A DNA stretch of 41,432 nt from Deltaproteobacteria bacterium (GTDB lineage Bacteria; Desulfobacterota; Dissulfuribacteria; Dissulfuribacterales; QOAL01). The stretch lies in assembly GCA_015493475.1 (NCBI GenBank), contig WGDC01000031.1:1-41432 (forward strand). The letters run 5' to 3'. A program made the position numbers and the translations under genes. Below the pieces are notes generated by a model. That model was given only the letters and a program-made list of their open reading frames with translations. It did not search any database and was not told where the DNA came from. Of the stretch, positions 33,690 to 41,432 are shown one piece after another (the first letter of the stretch is position 1; each line of letters opens with the position of its first letter).

Positions 33690-35678
33690 ATGGCATTACC
33701 AAATAAACCGCAATGGGAACTTCTTGCCGAGGCAGATCTTTCAAAGGTCCCGGTAGAGGAGCATACCTATGATGCCCTCATCGTTGGCGGTGGTATGGCA
33801 GCATGTGGTGCTGCATGGGAAATCGGAAAGTGGCTTCCTGACGGAGCAACCTGCGCCCTCGTTGACAAGGCTGCCCTTGAACGTTCAGGCGCAGTTGCCC
33901 AGGGCCTGTCCGCCATTAACACATATATTGGCGAAAATACACCCTCAGACTACGTCCGCATGGTTAGGAACGACCTCATGGGAATAGTCCGTGAAGACCT
34001 GATCTTTGACCTCGGCCGCCATGTTGACGACTCGGTCCACCACTTTGAAGAGTGGGGGCTCCCCGTTTGGAAGCAGAAGGGTGACGAGGGAAAGAAGCTG
34101 ACAGAAGGTGGAAAGCCAGTCCGTACAGGAAAATGGCAGATCATGATCAACGGCGAGTCCTACAAATGCATAGTCGCCGAGGCTGCAAAGGCGGCTCTCG
34201 AGGAAAAGGGCTATGACCTGTACGAGCGTGTTTTCATAGTCAAGCTCCTTCTTGACGCCAACAAGGAAAACACCATCGCAGGCGCCGTAGGCTTCAGCGT
34301 GCGCGAAAACAAGGTTCACGTCTTTAAGTGTAAGGGCATGATGGTGGCATGCGGTGGCGCGGTTAACATCTTCCGCCCACGTTCAACTGATGAAGGTAAG
34401 GGCCGTGCATGGTACCCGGTATGGAACGCCGGCTCCACATACTCCATGTGCATGCAGGTAGGCGCTGAAATGACAATGATGGAAAACCGTTTCACCCCGT
34501 CCCGTTTCAAGGATGGTTACGGGCCTGTAGGGGCTTGGTTCCTCCTGTTCAAGGCGACTGTGGTAAACGGCTATGGAGAGCATTACGTGAAGAGTGACGC
34601 AGCAAAGGAAGAGCTCGCCAAGTACAAGCCATACAGCGATGCGGCAGTGACACCTACCTGTTTGCGTAACCATCTCATGCTCTTCGAGATGAAAGAAGGA
34701 CGCGGTCCTATCTTCATGGATACAGCAGCAGCCCTCAACGCATTTCTCGAGCAGAAAAAGGCAGAGGGAATGGATGATAAGGCACTTAAGAAATACTGGA
34801 AAGAGCTTGAAAGCGAGGCATGGGAAGACTTCCTTGACATGTCAGTCGGTCAGGCTGGTCTATGGGCATCCATGAATATAGAGCCCGAGAAGGTTGGTTC
34901 CGAAATCATGCCTACAGAGCCTTACATGCTTGGTTCCCACTCCGGATGCTGCGGAATCTGGGTGAGCGGTCCAAACGAGGACTGGGTGCCGGATGACTAC
35001 AAGTGGGGCTACAACAGGATGACCACGGTCAACGGTCTCTTTACCGCTGGTGACGGTGTTGGCGCATCAGGACACAAGTTTTCCTCAGGTGCCCATTCAG
35101 AGGGACGTATTTCCGCCAAGGCCCTGGCCCGCTACATTCGCGACAATGCAGACTTCACCCCTTCCCTGAAACAGAGTGCGGATGAGCTCAAGGAAGAGGT
35201 TTACAGGCCTGTAAAGATCTACTACGAGAATTACCAGAAGACCACGCACGAGATGGTCAACCCCAATTACATCAAGCCGCGTCACATGATGGAACGCCTC
35301 ATGAAGTACACTGACGAGTATGGTGGAGGCTGGTCACCGTACTACATGACAAATGGAAAGCTTCTTGAGATAGTCATGAGGCACCTGCAGTGGCTCCGCG
35401 AGGATTCTGAGAAGATGGCGGCAGGCGGTCTCCATGAACTTCTCCGTGCATGGGAGAATCTACACAGGATCTGGACTGTTGAGGATCACCTGCGTCACAT
35501 TCAGTTCCGTGAGGAATCGAGGTATCCTGGTTTCTACTATCGTGGGGACCATATGCAGGCAGATGACAAGGGTTACGACGAGGGCGGCTGGAAGTGCTTT
35601 GTTAACTCCAAGTACGATCCGAATACAGGCGAGTGGACCTGCATGAAGAAGAAGTGTCACCAGATCATAGCTGACTAA
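33690..35678 (+). CDS. aprA: Adenylylsulfate reductase subunit alpha
   Basis: The 662-residue flavoprotein subunit that reduces APS to sulfite and AMP. Residues YDALIVGGGMAACGAAWEIG form the FAD-binding Rossmann motif. LERSGAVAQGLSAINTYIG, the MMVACGGAVNIFRPRS segment, MLGSHSGCCGIWVSGPNEDW (with the active-site histidine region) and TAGDGVGASGHKFSSGAHSEGR are AprA signatures of the fumarate-reductase-like family. The length matches sulfate reducers. AGAAGGAGG precedes the ATG. It ends the sat-aprBA unit, closed by a strong terminator at 35729. Confidence 0.98.
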   Translation: MALPNKPQWELLAEADLSKVPVEEHTYDALIVGGGMAACGAAWEIGKWLPDGATCALVDKAALERSGAVAQGLSAINTYIGENTPSDYVRMVRNDLMGIVREDLIFDLGRHVDDSVHHFEEWGLPVWKQKGDEGKKLTEGGKPVRTGKWQIMINGESYKCIVAEAAKAALEEKGYDLYERVFIVKLLLDANKENTIAGAVGFSVRENKVHVFKCKGMMVACGGAVNIFRPRSTDEGKGRAWYPVWNAGSTYSMCMQVGAEMTMMENRFTPSRFKDGYGPVGAWFLLFKATVVNGYGEHYVKSDAAKEELAKYKPYSDAAVTPTCLRNHLMLFEMKEGRGPIFMDTAAALNAFLEQKKAEGMDDKALKKYWKELESEAWEDFLDMSVGQAGLWASMNIEPEKVGSEIMPTEPYMLGSHSGCCGIWVSGPNEDWVPDDYKWGYNRMTTVNGLFTAGDGVGASGHKFSSGAHSEGRISAKALARYIRDNADFTPSLKQSADELKEEVYRPVKIYYENYQKTTHEMVNPNYIKPRHMMERLMKYTDEYGGGWSPYYMTNGKLLEIVMRHLQWLREDSEKMAAGGLHELLRAWENLHRIWTVEDHLRHIQFREESRYPGFYYRGDHMQADDKGYDEGGWKCFVNSKYDPNTGEWTCMKKKCHQIIAD

Positions 35679-35728
35679 GTCAGGTGCCAATTTTTATTGG
35701 CAAATGATTTAAAAATGGGTATAACTGT

Positions 35729-35763
35729 CCAGGCACCGTTAATACGGTGCCTGGCATTTTTTT
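35729..35763 (+). terminator. Strong intrinsic terminator after aprA
   Basis: CCAGGCACCG (35729-35738) pairs perfectly with CGGTGCCTGG (35745-35754) around TTAATA, followed by CA and seven T. A textbook terminator; it separates the sat-aprBA transcript from qmoABC, or lets only part of the transcription through. Confidence 0.92.
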
Positions 35764-35865
35764 AATTGCAGGTAGCTGACGGGCTCGAATCCAGTTCCAG
35801 GCCGTGAGTTACTTGCCCGGTGGGTATGATCCTGCCGGGAAAAATTTTCGAAAAGGAGCCGGGAG
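35764..35865 (+). other. Leader of the qmo operon
   Basis: 102 bases after the aprA terminator. TATGAT (35825-35830) could be a -10 element but no good -35 lies 16-18 bases before it, so the qmo promoter is unresolved. AAAGGAGCCGGGAG provides the ribosome-binding site for qmoA. Confidence 0.35.
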
Positions 35866-37113
35866 ATGAGCGATAGCATCCTAGTAATTGGCGGAGGTTT
35901 CAGTGGTGTTACAGCCGCCGTCGAGGCCGCCGAAATGGGCTACAATGTATATCTGGTAGAGAAGGAAAGCTACCTGGGTGGGCGTGTTGCCCAGCTCAAC
36001 AAGTACTTTCCCAAACTCTGCCCGCCCACGTGCGGACTTGAGATCAATTTCAAGAGGATCAAAACCAACCCACGCATCACCTTTTACACAATGGCGGACG
36101 TGGAGTCCGTATCCGGCGGGCCGGGGAACTTCAAAGTTTCCATTAATGTCCGTCCAAGGGGAACCACGCCTCAGTGCACCACATGTAAGGCAGGAGAGGC
36201 GGTTGCGAAGACCGAGGTTCCGGACGAGTTCAACTTTGGCCTCAGTAAGCGCAAACCCATCTATATGCCGCACCCCATGGCGTTTCCCAACCAGTGCGTT
36301 CTGGATTTGGAAAACGTCTCGGGTGATGAGATAGATGCCATTAAGGCAGCCATGCCGACAGGGCATATTGATACGAGCCAGTCTGCAGAAAAGGTGAATC
36401 TTGATGTAGGAGCCATAATAGTCGCAACTGGCTGGAAGCCCTACGATCCAACCAGGTTGACCAACCTGAAGTTTAACGACTACGAAAACGTCATCACTAA
36501 TATGATGATGGAGCGCCTTGCCTCGCCTTCAGGTCCTACAGGCGGAAAGATACAGCGTCCTTCTGATGGAGAGGCCCCAAAGAGTGTTGGTTTTGTACAG
36601 TGTGCAGGGTCAAGGGATGAAAATCACCTTGCTTTTTGTTCATATATTTGCTGCATGGCCACGCTGAAGCAGATCACATACCTCAAAGAACAGAATCCTG
36701 AGTGCGAATGCTATGTGTTTTATATAGATATCCGGGCGCCAGGGGCCAGGTATGAAAAGTTTTACAAGAAGATTAAGGAAATGGACAAGATTCATTTCAT
36801 CAAGGGCAAGGTGGCCGATATACTGCCAGGCGACGCGCCTGGAGCCGTAAAACTTGTGGCTGAGGATACCATCGGCGGCGGCAAAAAGGAGCAGGAAGTG
36901 GATATGGCCGTTCTTGCTACAGGGATGCAGCCGGTAGGCGCAGAATCACCGATTCCTGGGATCGAATATGATTCTGATGGTTTTGTTGTTCCCAAGGAGG
37001 GCATAGTACCCTGCGGCTGCGCAAAGAGGCCGATAGATGTCGTCTCATCTGGCCAGAGTGCTACGGCCGCAGCGCTCAAGGCCGTTCAGACAATCTCTAG
37101 GAGGGCAAGCTAA
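35866..37113 (+). CDS. qmoA: Quinone-interacting membrane-bound oxidoreductase subunit A
   Basis: A 415-residue HdrA-like flavoprotein. The FAD Rossmann motif is ILVIGGGFSGVTAAVEAAEMG with LVEKESYLGGR. The CPPTCGLEINFKRI segment and the cysteines in VGFVQCAGSRDENH and FCSYICCMATLKQ correspond to conserved HdrA-type positions. The C-terminal FAD part contains DMAVLATGMQPVG. It is soluble, on the cytoplasmic side, and with QmoB and QmoC passes electrons between menaquinone and AprBA. Its stop overlaps the qmoB start by one base (TAATG), with AGGAGG inside the end of qmoA. Confidence 0.96.
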   Translation: MSDSILVIGGGFSGVTAAVEAAEMGYNVYLVEKESYLGGRVAQLNKYFPKLCPPTCGLEINFKRIKTNPRITFYTMADVESVSGGPGNFKVSINVRPRGTTPQCTTCKAGEAVAKTEVPDEFNFGLSKRKPIYMPHPMAFPNQCVLDLENVSGDEIDAIKAAMPTGHIDTSQSAEKVNLDVGAIIVATGWKPYDPTRLTNLKFNDYENVITNMMMERLASPSGPTGGKIQRPSDGEAPKSVGFVQCAGSRDENHLAFCSYICCMATLKQITYLKEQNPECECYVFYIDIRAPGARYEKFYKKIKEMDKIHFIKGKVADILPGDAPGAVKLVAEDTIGGGKKEQEVDMAVLATGMQPVGAESPIPGIEYDSDGFVVPKEGIVPCGCAKRPIDVVSSGQSATAAALKAVQTISRRAS

Positions 37114-39431
37114 TGTCTAAAAAGATAGGATTATACATATATACAGGAGATGGAATCGGTGAGGCCGTGGACGTGGACAAGCTTCTTGAGCTTGCCACGG
37201 GAGAAATGGGTGTGGCTTTGGCCAAGAAGCACGCAGACCTTTACGGTCCTGAAGGCCTCTCCATGATAAAAACAGACGTTGAGTCGGAGGAATTGAACGC
37301 CATTGCCATCCTTGGTCTTTCCTTTAGGTATGAATTCGAGGGATTGAAATTTCCCGGTGTTTACATCGAGAAGGTGGGGATCAGGGAGCTGGTAGCATGG
37401 TCAAAAAAGGTCAAGGAAGATGCAGAAGATCCTGACAAGGAGAAGGAACATATACAGGAGCTTGCCGAAGATTACGTGCGTATGGCGGTGACAAGGTGCC
37501 AGAAGGCGGAGCTTCCTACACCAGACAAGCTCGAGGATGCCAACGAGGGTATTCTCGTGATAGGTGGTGGTGTCTCTGGTCTTTCAGCCGCCCTTGAAGC
37601 TGCGGAGGCCGGGCACAAGGTGCTGCTCGTGGAAAGGGAGCCGCAGCTTGGAGGCTTTGCAGCAAAGGTTCGTAAGCAGGTGCCGGTTGGACCGAGTTAT
37701 GATCATTTAATAGATCCGGTAGTCATCGATCTCATTGAGAAGGTGCAGAACAATGAAAAAGTCGATGTCAGGACCGGCACCGAAGTTGCCCGGACGGCGG
37801 GTGCCCCTGGTGCGTTTAGGATATCTCTCAAGCCAACAGGAACCAAGAGCGAGTGGGATGCGCCTGTGCCACTGACTGAGGAAGAAAAGCTTGACGAAAA
37901 TGGAAACGAGCTTTCAGCCGATGATCAGAAGAAAAAATACGAGGAAAAGAATGAGGGCCGCCATGATTACATGGAGGTGGATCCCAACGCAGAAATAGTT
38001 GGGGCCATAGTCCTCGCGTCTGGTTGGAAGCCCTATCAGCCCAAGGAAGACGAATTTGAACACCTTGCATGGGGCAATCCCAATGTAGTTACCAACGTCC
38101 AGTTCGAGGAACTTGCAAAGGAAGGCAGGGTAAAGAGGCCATCAGATGGCAAGGAGGTCAAATCTGTAGCCTTTGTCCTGAGTCCTGGCGGTAAAGAGGA
38201 CGATGCGGATTTTCCCTATGCAGGCGCAGTAACAAGCTTAGTAGCCCTGAAGCAGGCAAAGTATGTGAGGGAAGACAACCCTGAAGACGGTAAGGCCTTT
38301 GTGTTTTACCAGCACATGAGGACTCCGGGGCAGTATGAATATTTCTATAAGGGTCTTCAGAATGATCCCGGGATCTTCCTTACCAAGGGAGCAGTCACTA
38401 AGGTGGAGGCAGCCGGTGATGGCCTTAATGTCACAGTGGAGGATACGATCCTGGGTGAGGATATTAACGTAGATGTTGACATGGTAGTGCTTGCGACGGG
38501 CATGGTGCCCACCACAAAGCATGAGGCCGTTGTCAACTTTGCCTACAGGCAGGGTCCAGCATTCAGGGATCTGGACCTATTTGGCGGATACTGTGACTCA
38601 AACTTCATCTGCTTTCCCTATGAAACACGCCGTACAGGAGTTTACGCTGCCGGTGGTGTTCGACGCACCATGACAATAGAAGAGGCCATGGAGGATGCGA
38701 CCGGGGCTGCTCTAAAGGCCATCCAGTCGGTTGTGGCTGCTGAGGAAGGGCACGCCGTGCATCCGCGCACCTGGGATTTCGACTTCCCCGACTTTTATTT
38801 TCAGCGGTGCACCCAGTGTAAGCGCTGCACAGAGGAGTGTCCCTTTGGTGCTCTTGACGACGATGAGAAAGGCACACCGAAGCCAAATCCAACAAGGTGC
38901 CGGCGTTGCGGTACATGTATGGGTGCTTGTCCTGAGCGCATCATCGGCTTTAAGGACTACAATATTGACATCGTCGGGTCCATGATCAAGGCGATAGAGG
39001 TTCCAGACGACGATGACGACAAGCTCAGGATGATATGCTTTGCTTGCGAAAATGACGCCTATCCAGCCCTCGAAATGGCTGCAAAGAAGGGCCTGACCTG
39101 GTCTCCCTTGGTCAGGATTATACCTGTTCGTTGTCTTGGTTCAGTTAATGTTTCCTGGATCAAAGATGCGATGTCGAGCGGACTTGATGGCGCCCTGCTC
39201 CTCGGATGCAGGTATGGTGACGATTACCAATGTCACTTTGTAAAGGGAAGTGAATTGGCAAATAGGCGCATGGACAACGTTGCTGAGTCCCTCAACTCCT
39301 TGGGAATGGAGCCAGAAAGGGTGAAGCTTCGTGAGATAGCAATAGATGAATATGACAAGCTTCCTCAGATTATTGACGATTTTGTTGAGGAAGTACTGGG
39401 AATGGGACCAAATCCATTCAAGGGCTGGTAG
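37113..39431 (+). CDS. qmoB: Quinone-interacting membrane-bound oxidoreductase subunit B
   Basis: A 772-residue cytosolic flavoprotein and iron-sulfur protein. An N-terminal segment of about 140 residues precedes the HdrA-like FAD domain (ILVIGGGVSGLSAALEAAEAG, VEREPQLGG). Residues around 560-615 hold two [4Fe-4S] motifs, CTQCKRCTEECP and CRRCGTCMGACP. The C-terminal part (about 635-750) resembles the MvhD/FrhD delta subunit, with MICFACENDAYPAL, VRCLGSVN and LLGCRYGDDYQCHF. It carries an acidic, charged insertion near residues 250-285 that breaks the FAD domain. Such a composition has been discussed for electron bifurcation, but that remains unproven for Qmo. Confidence 0.96.
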   Translation: MSKKIGLYIYTGDGIGEAVDVDKLLELATGEMGVALAKKHADLYGPEGLSMIKTDVESEELNAIAILGLSFRYEFEGLKFPGVYIEKVGIRELVAWSKKVKEDAEDPDKEKEHIQELAEDYVRMAVTRCQKAELPTPDKLEDANEGILVIGGGVSGLSAALEAAEAGHKVLLVEREPQLGGFAAKVRKQVPVGPSYDHLIDPVVIDLIEKVQNNEKVDVRTGTEVARTAGAPGAFRISLKPTGTKSEWDAPVPLTEEEKLDENGNELSADDQKKKYEEKNEGRHDYMEVDPNAEIVGAIVLASGWKPYQPKEDEFEHLAWGNPNVVTNVQFEELAKEGRVKRPSDGKEVKSVAFVLSPGGKEDDADFPYAGAVTSLVALKQAKYVREDNPEDGKAFVFYQHMRTPGQYEYFYKGLQNDPGIFLTKGAVTKVEAAGDGLNVTVEDTILGEDINVDVDMVVLATGMVPTTKHEAVVNFAYRQGPAFRDLDLFGGYCDSNFICFPYETRRTGVYAAGGVRRTMTIEEAMEDATGAALKAIQSVVAAEEGHAVHPRTWDFDFPDFYFQRCTQCKRCTEECPFGALDDDEKGTPKPNPTRCRRCGTCMGACPERIIGFKDYNIDIVGSMIKAIEVPDDDDDKLRMICFACENDAYPALEMAAKKGLTWSPLVRIIPVRCLGSVNVSWIKDAMSSGLDGALLLGCRYGDDYQCHFVKGSELANRRMDNVAESLNSLGMEPERVKLREIAIDEYDKLPQIIDDFVEEVLGMGPNPFKGW

Positions 39432-39443
39432 GAGGTAGTTAAA

Positions 39444-40721
39444 ATGGCTGAAACAAAAAAGATACAGCCGGATTTATCGTTCATCAGGGGGTTGATGGAA
39501 AGTGGCGGAGACACGGTTAACCGGTGCTATCAGTGTGCAACCTGTTCCGTAGTCTGTCCTTTATCCACAGAGGAAAGGGCATTCCCGAGGAAAGAGATGC
39601 TATGGGCCCAGTGGGGACTTGCATCAAAGATCGCGGGAGACGCCGACGTGTGGCTTTGCCACCAGTGCGGCGACTGCTCGGCCTACTGTCCGAGGGATGC
39701 GAAGCCTGGTGACGTTCTCGGTGCCATACGACTGAACGCCATCAAGTACTATGCGGAACCGAAGGCCATTGCGGAGACGCTTTCCAATAGGGCAGGCGTT
39801 CTGGGCACCGTGATTGCCGCGTTTGTGGTGTGGTACATAATAGCCTTTCTCTGGTCGCTGCACACGGGAGAGCATTTTCCATTTCCTGAGGGGACCGTGG
39901 CATACCACAAGATATTGACGTTCGTGCCCATTGATGTAGTAGTTTTGCCTATTGTGGGACTCGTCGTGTGGGCATCGTATAAGGGTATAACGCGTTTCTG
40001 GAATGACATAGCAAAGGGCTCAGGAATAGAATCCTATACAGGTACTGCGCCGAAGCCTGCCGTGGGCCCGTTTGTATCCAAGTACGTGGTGCCGGCTGTT
40101 CAGGAAATACTGGCTCACACAAGGTTTGAGAAGTGCGGCGAGACCAAGGAAAGGGCCAAGGGACATAAGCTGCTTCTCTGGTCATTTATCATGCTTTTCA
40201 TCGTGACCACATCCGTTTTTATTTTAAACGATGTTATTTATGTGCCATTCCTTCACAAGCACTTTACTCCAATGCCTCTGTGGAATCCTATAAAGATTTT
40301 CGCGAATATTGCGGCTGTTATGCTCGTTGTTGGGATATGGATGATATTCCAGATGAGAAAGGAGAAGACCGCCGAGGGTGTTCTGCAGAGTTCAGAGCAG
40401 GACTGGATATTGATATGGCTCATATTTGCAGTTGGTGTCACCGGAATATTGGCTGAGCTTCTAAGGCTCATGAATATTGCGGGCTTGGCCTACCCTGTTT
40501 ATATTCTTCATCTTGCAACGGTCGTTACGCTCTTTCTTGCTGTACCCTTCAGCAAGTTCGGTCACTTGCTTTACAGGACCACTGCCTATGTCTATCAGCG
40601 CTACGAGGATGATATGAAGGCGGGTAAAGCTGGCTTCGGAATGGAGAAGGATGTAATACCCCCGGCGGAACAGGCGGAAGAAGCTCCGGAGGATCAGAAA
40701 CAGGAAGAGTCCAAGGAATAA
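39444..40721 (+). CDS. qmoC: Quinone-interacting membrane-bound oxidoreductase subunit C
   Basis: A 425-residue subunit fusing an HdrC-like N-terminus to a cytochrome-b-like membrane part. Two [4Fe-4S] motifs, CYQCATCSVVCPLS and CHQCGDCSAYCPRD, lie in the first 90 residues. About six membrane segments follow (near 115-133, 155-172, 250-268, 285-305, 325-345 and 355-375), with histidines in position to bind heme b, and the protein ends in an acidic E/Q-rich tail. It is the membrane anchor and quinone-reacting part of Qmo. GGAGG lies about 9 bases before the ATG, 12 bases after qmoB. No qmoD-like gene follows; a terminator and tRNAs do. Confidence 0.96.
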   Translation: MAETKKIQPDLSFIRGLMESGGDTVNRCYQCATCSVVCPLSTEERAFPRKEMLWAQWGLASKIAGDADVWLCHQCGDCSAYCPRDAKPGDVLGAIRLNAIKYYAEPKAIAETLSNRAGVLGTVIAAFVVWYIIAFLWSLHTGEHFPFPEGTVAYHKILTFVPIDVVVLPIVGLVVWASYKGITRFWNDIAKGSGIESYTGTAPKPAVGPFVSKYVVPAVQEILAHTRFEKCGETKERAKGHKLLLWSFIMLFIVTTSVFILNDVIYVPFLHKHFTPMPLWNPIKIFANIAAVMLVVGIWMIFQMRKEKTAEGVLQSSEQDWILIWLIFAVGVTGILAELLRLMNIAGLAYPVYILHLATVVTLFLAVPFSKFGHLLYRTTAYVYQRYEDDMKAGKAGFGMEKDVIPPAEQAEEAPEDQKQEESKE

Positions 40722-40756
40722 CCGATAATTCAGGATAAACAGGATATGATCTATCG

Positions 40757-40786
40757 AATGGGGCACTATGTGCCCCATTTCTATTT
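40757..40786 (+). terminator. Terminator after qmoC
   Basis: AATGGGGCAC (40757-40766) pairs perfectly with GTGCCCCATT (40770-40779) around a 3-base loop. The tail TCTATTT is only moderately T-rich. It lies 35 bases after qmoC, ends the qmo unit and isolates it from the tRNA operon. Confidence 0.75.
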
Positions 40787-40795
40787 AAAAAAAAC

Positions 40796-40823
40796 TTGCA
40801 TTTTCCATTTTTGATACTATTAT
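40796..40823 (+). promoter_or_regulatory. Promoter of the tRNA-tuf operon
   Basis: TTGCAT (40796-40801) and TATTAT (40818-40823) with a 16-base spacer, in an AT-rich stretch, place the transcription start about 10 bases before tRNA-Thr. The GTCTGCTC stretch after the -10 resembles the GC-richer discriminator of stable RNA promoters. Confidence 0.6.
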
Positions 40824-40839
40824 TGTCTGCTCAGCTTGG

Positions 40840-40915
40840 GCTGGCGTAGCTCAATCGGTAGAGCAGCTGATTTGTAATCAGCAGGTTGCGGGTTCGAGTC
40901 CCATCGCCAGCTCCA
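40840..40915 (+). tRNA. tRNA-Thr (TGT)
   Basis: Acceptor GCTGGCG pairs with CGCCAGC (40905-40911), then T and an encoded CCA. The anticodon stem GCTGA/TCAGC encloses TTTGTAA, giving anticodon TGT. GGTTCGAGTCC is the T arm. 76 bases including CCA. Confidence 0.97.
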
Positions 40916-40926
40916 GAAAAAGGTGT

Positions 40927-41011
40927 GGAGAGGTTCCCGAGTGGCCAAAGGGGACAGACTGTAAATCTGTTGGCGACGCCTTCGGAGGTTCGAATCCTCC
41001 CCTCTCCACCA
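40927..41011 (+). tRNA. tRNA-Tyr (GTA)
   Basis: Acceptor GGAGAGG pairs with CCTCTCC (41001-41007), followed by A and an encoded CCA. The anticodon stem ACAGA/TCTGT encloses CTGTAAA, giving GTA. A long variable arm (GGCGACGCC) fits a class II bacterial tRNA-Tyr. 85 bases. Confidence 0.97.
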
Positions 41012-41065
41012 TTCAAGTTATCGACTCCCTTGCATGTCAAGGGTTAAGAATATTTGAACTGGAAC

Positions 41066-41142
41066 GCGGGAATAGCTCAATTGGCTAGAGCATCAGCCTT
41101 CCAAGCTGAGGGTTGCGGGTTCGAGTCCCGTTTCCCGCTCCA
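41066..41142 (+). tRNA. tRNA-Gly (TCC)
   Basis: Acceptor GCGGGAA pairs with TTCCCGC (41132-41138), followed by T and an encoded CCA. The anticodon stem TCAGC/GCTGA encloses CTTCCAA, giving TCC. 77 bases. Confidence 0.97.
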
Positions 41143-41147
41143 CCATC

Positions 41148-41223
<76 letters not shown>

Positions 41224-41286
41224 TCGGGGGAACATAGTTAGTCACAGCCAAATATTCCAAAATTTACACCTTAGGAGCAAAAGGTC

Positions 41287-41432
41287 ATGAGCAAGCAGAA
41301 ATTTGAGCGGAAGAAGCCGCATGTAAACGTAGGGACTATAGGTCATATAGACCATGGCAAGACGACGCTGACGGCAGCGATAACGCGAGTGCTTGGTTTG
41401 AAGGGTTGGGCGGATTTTACTCCTTTTGACGA
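41287..41432 (+). CDS. tuf: Elongation factor Tu, N-terminal end (partial)
   Basis: The first 48 codons of EF-Tu; the rest lies beyond the window. [20 protein letters not shown] leads into the G1 P-loop [10 protein letters not shown], then LTAAITRVL and [14 protein letters not shown] and AAGG lie within 16 bases before the ATG. EF-Tu brings aminoacyl-tRNA to the ribosome. The tRNA-Thr/Tyr/Gly/Thr-tuf order suggests one transcript in which the tRNAs are cut out of the tuf leader. Confidence 0.97.
   Translation, partial: MSKQKFERKKPHVNVGTIGHIDHGKTTLTAAITRVLGLKGWADFTPFD

Overview
The window reads as chromosomal DNA of a Gram-negative, sulfate- or sulfur-metabolising bacterium of the Desulfobacterota (former Deltaproteobacteria). 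Three things support this: a complete dissimilatory set sat-aprB-aprA-qmoA-qmoB-qmoC, genes for LPS/Kdo synthesis and transport, and an rpoN-type regulatory PTS cluster. I cannot name the genus from the sequence. There is no IS element, phage gene, CRISPR array or other sign of recent transfer, and every stretch without a gene is shorter than 300 bases.

Layout. (1) 1-423: the end of a heavy-metal RND pump gene. (2) 461-6838, minus strand: a five-gene signalling operon, transcribed from right to left as REC-histidine kinase, single-domain response regulator, TonB-dependent receptor, YfiR-family periplasmic protein and membrane histidine kinase. (3) 7031-10966, plus strand: a DUF1614 membrane protein, a terminator-bearing leader, a TrkA/KtrA-type RCK protein, an AI-2E-family permease, and the B12 genes cobO and cbiC. 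(4) 11187-12934: a phenylacetate-CoA-ligase-like enzyme coupled to a double-ACT protein. (5) 13031-22330: a long, tightly packed run pyrG-kdsA-kdsC-lptC-lptA-lptB-rpoN-hpf-ptsN-rapZ-EIIA(Man)-rimI. It links CTP and Kdo synthesis, LPS export, sigma-54, ribosome hibernation and the regulatory PTS. (6) 22389-31626: a lower-glycolysis/gluconeogenesis block gap-(PPDK-like giant)-gap2-pgk-tpiA, then secG and tRNA-Leu(GAG). (7) 31690-40786: the dissimilatory sulfate-reduction locus. It appears to be two transcription units, sat-aprBA and qmoABC, separated by a strong intrinsic terminator. (8) 40796-41432: a tRNA-Thr/Tyr/Gly/Thr cluster leading into the start of tuf, the same order as E. coli thrU-tyrU-glyT-thrT-tufB.

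How the genes work together. Sat activates sulfate to APS, AprBA reduces APS to sulfite, and QmoABC connects AprBA to the menaquinone pool. The triose-phosphate block supplies or consumes glyceraldehyde-3-phosphate and contains two unlike GAPDHs around a 1426-residue protein. That protein has the ATP-binding and phosphohistidine parts of pyruvate phosphate dikinase but lacks the C-terminal PEP/pyruvate barrel. This protein is the most unusual object in the window. The next most interesting items are the TonB receptor-YfiR-two-kinase operon, the structured leader before the RCK gene, and the dense regulatory region upstream of sat.

For several genes I chose a start downstream of the longest reading frame because of Shine-Dalgarno placement. 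Those choices are stated in the entries.
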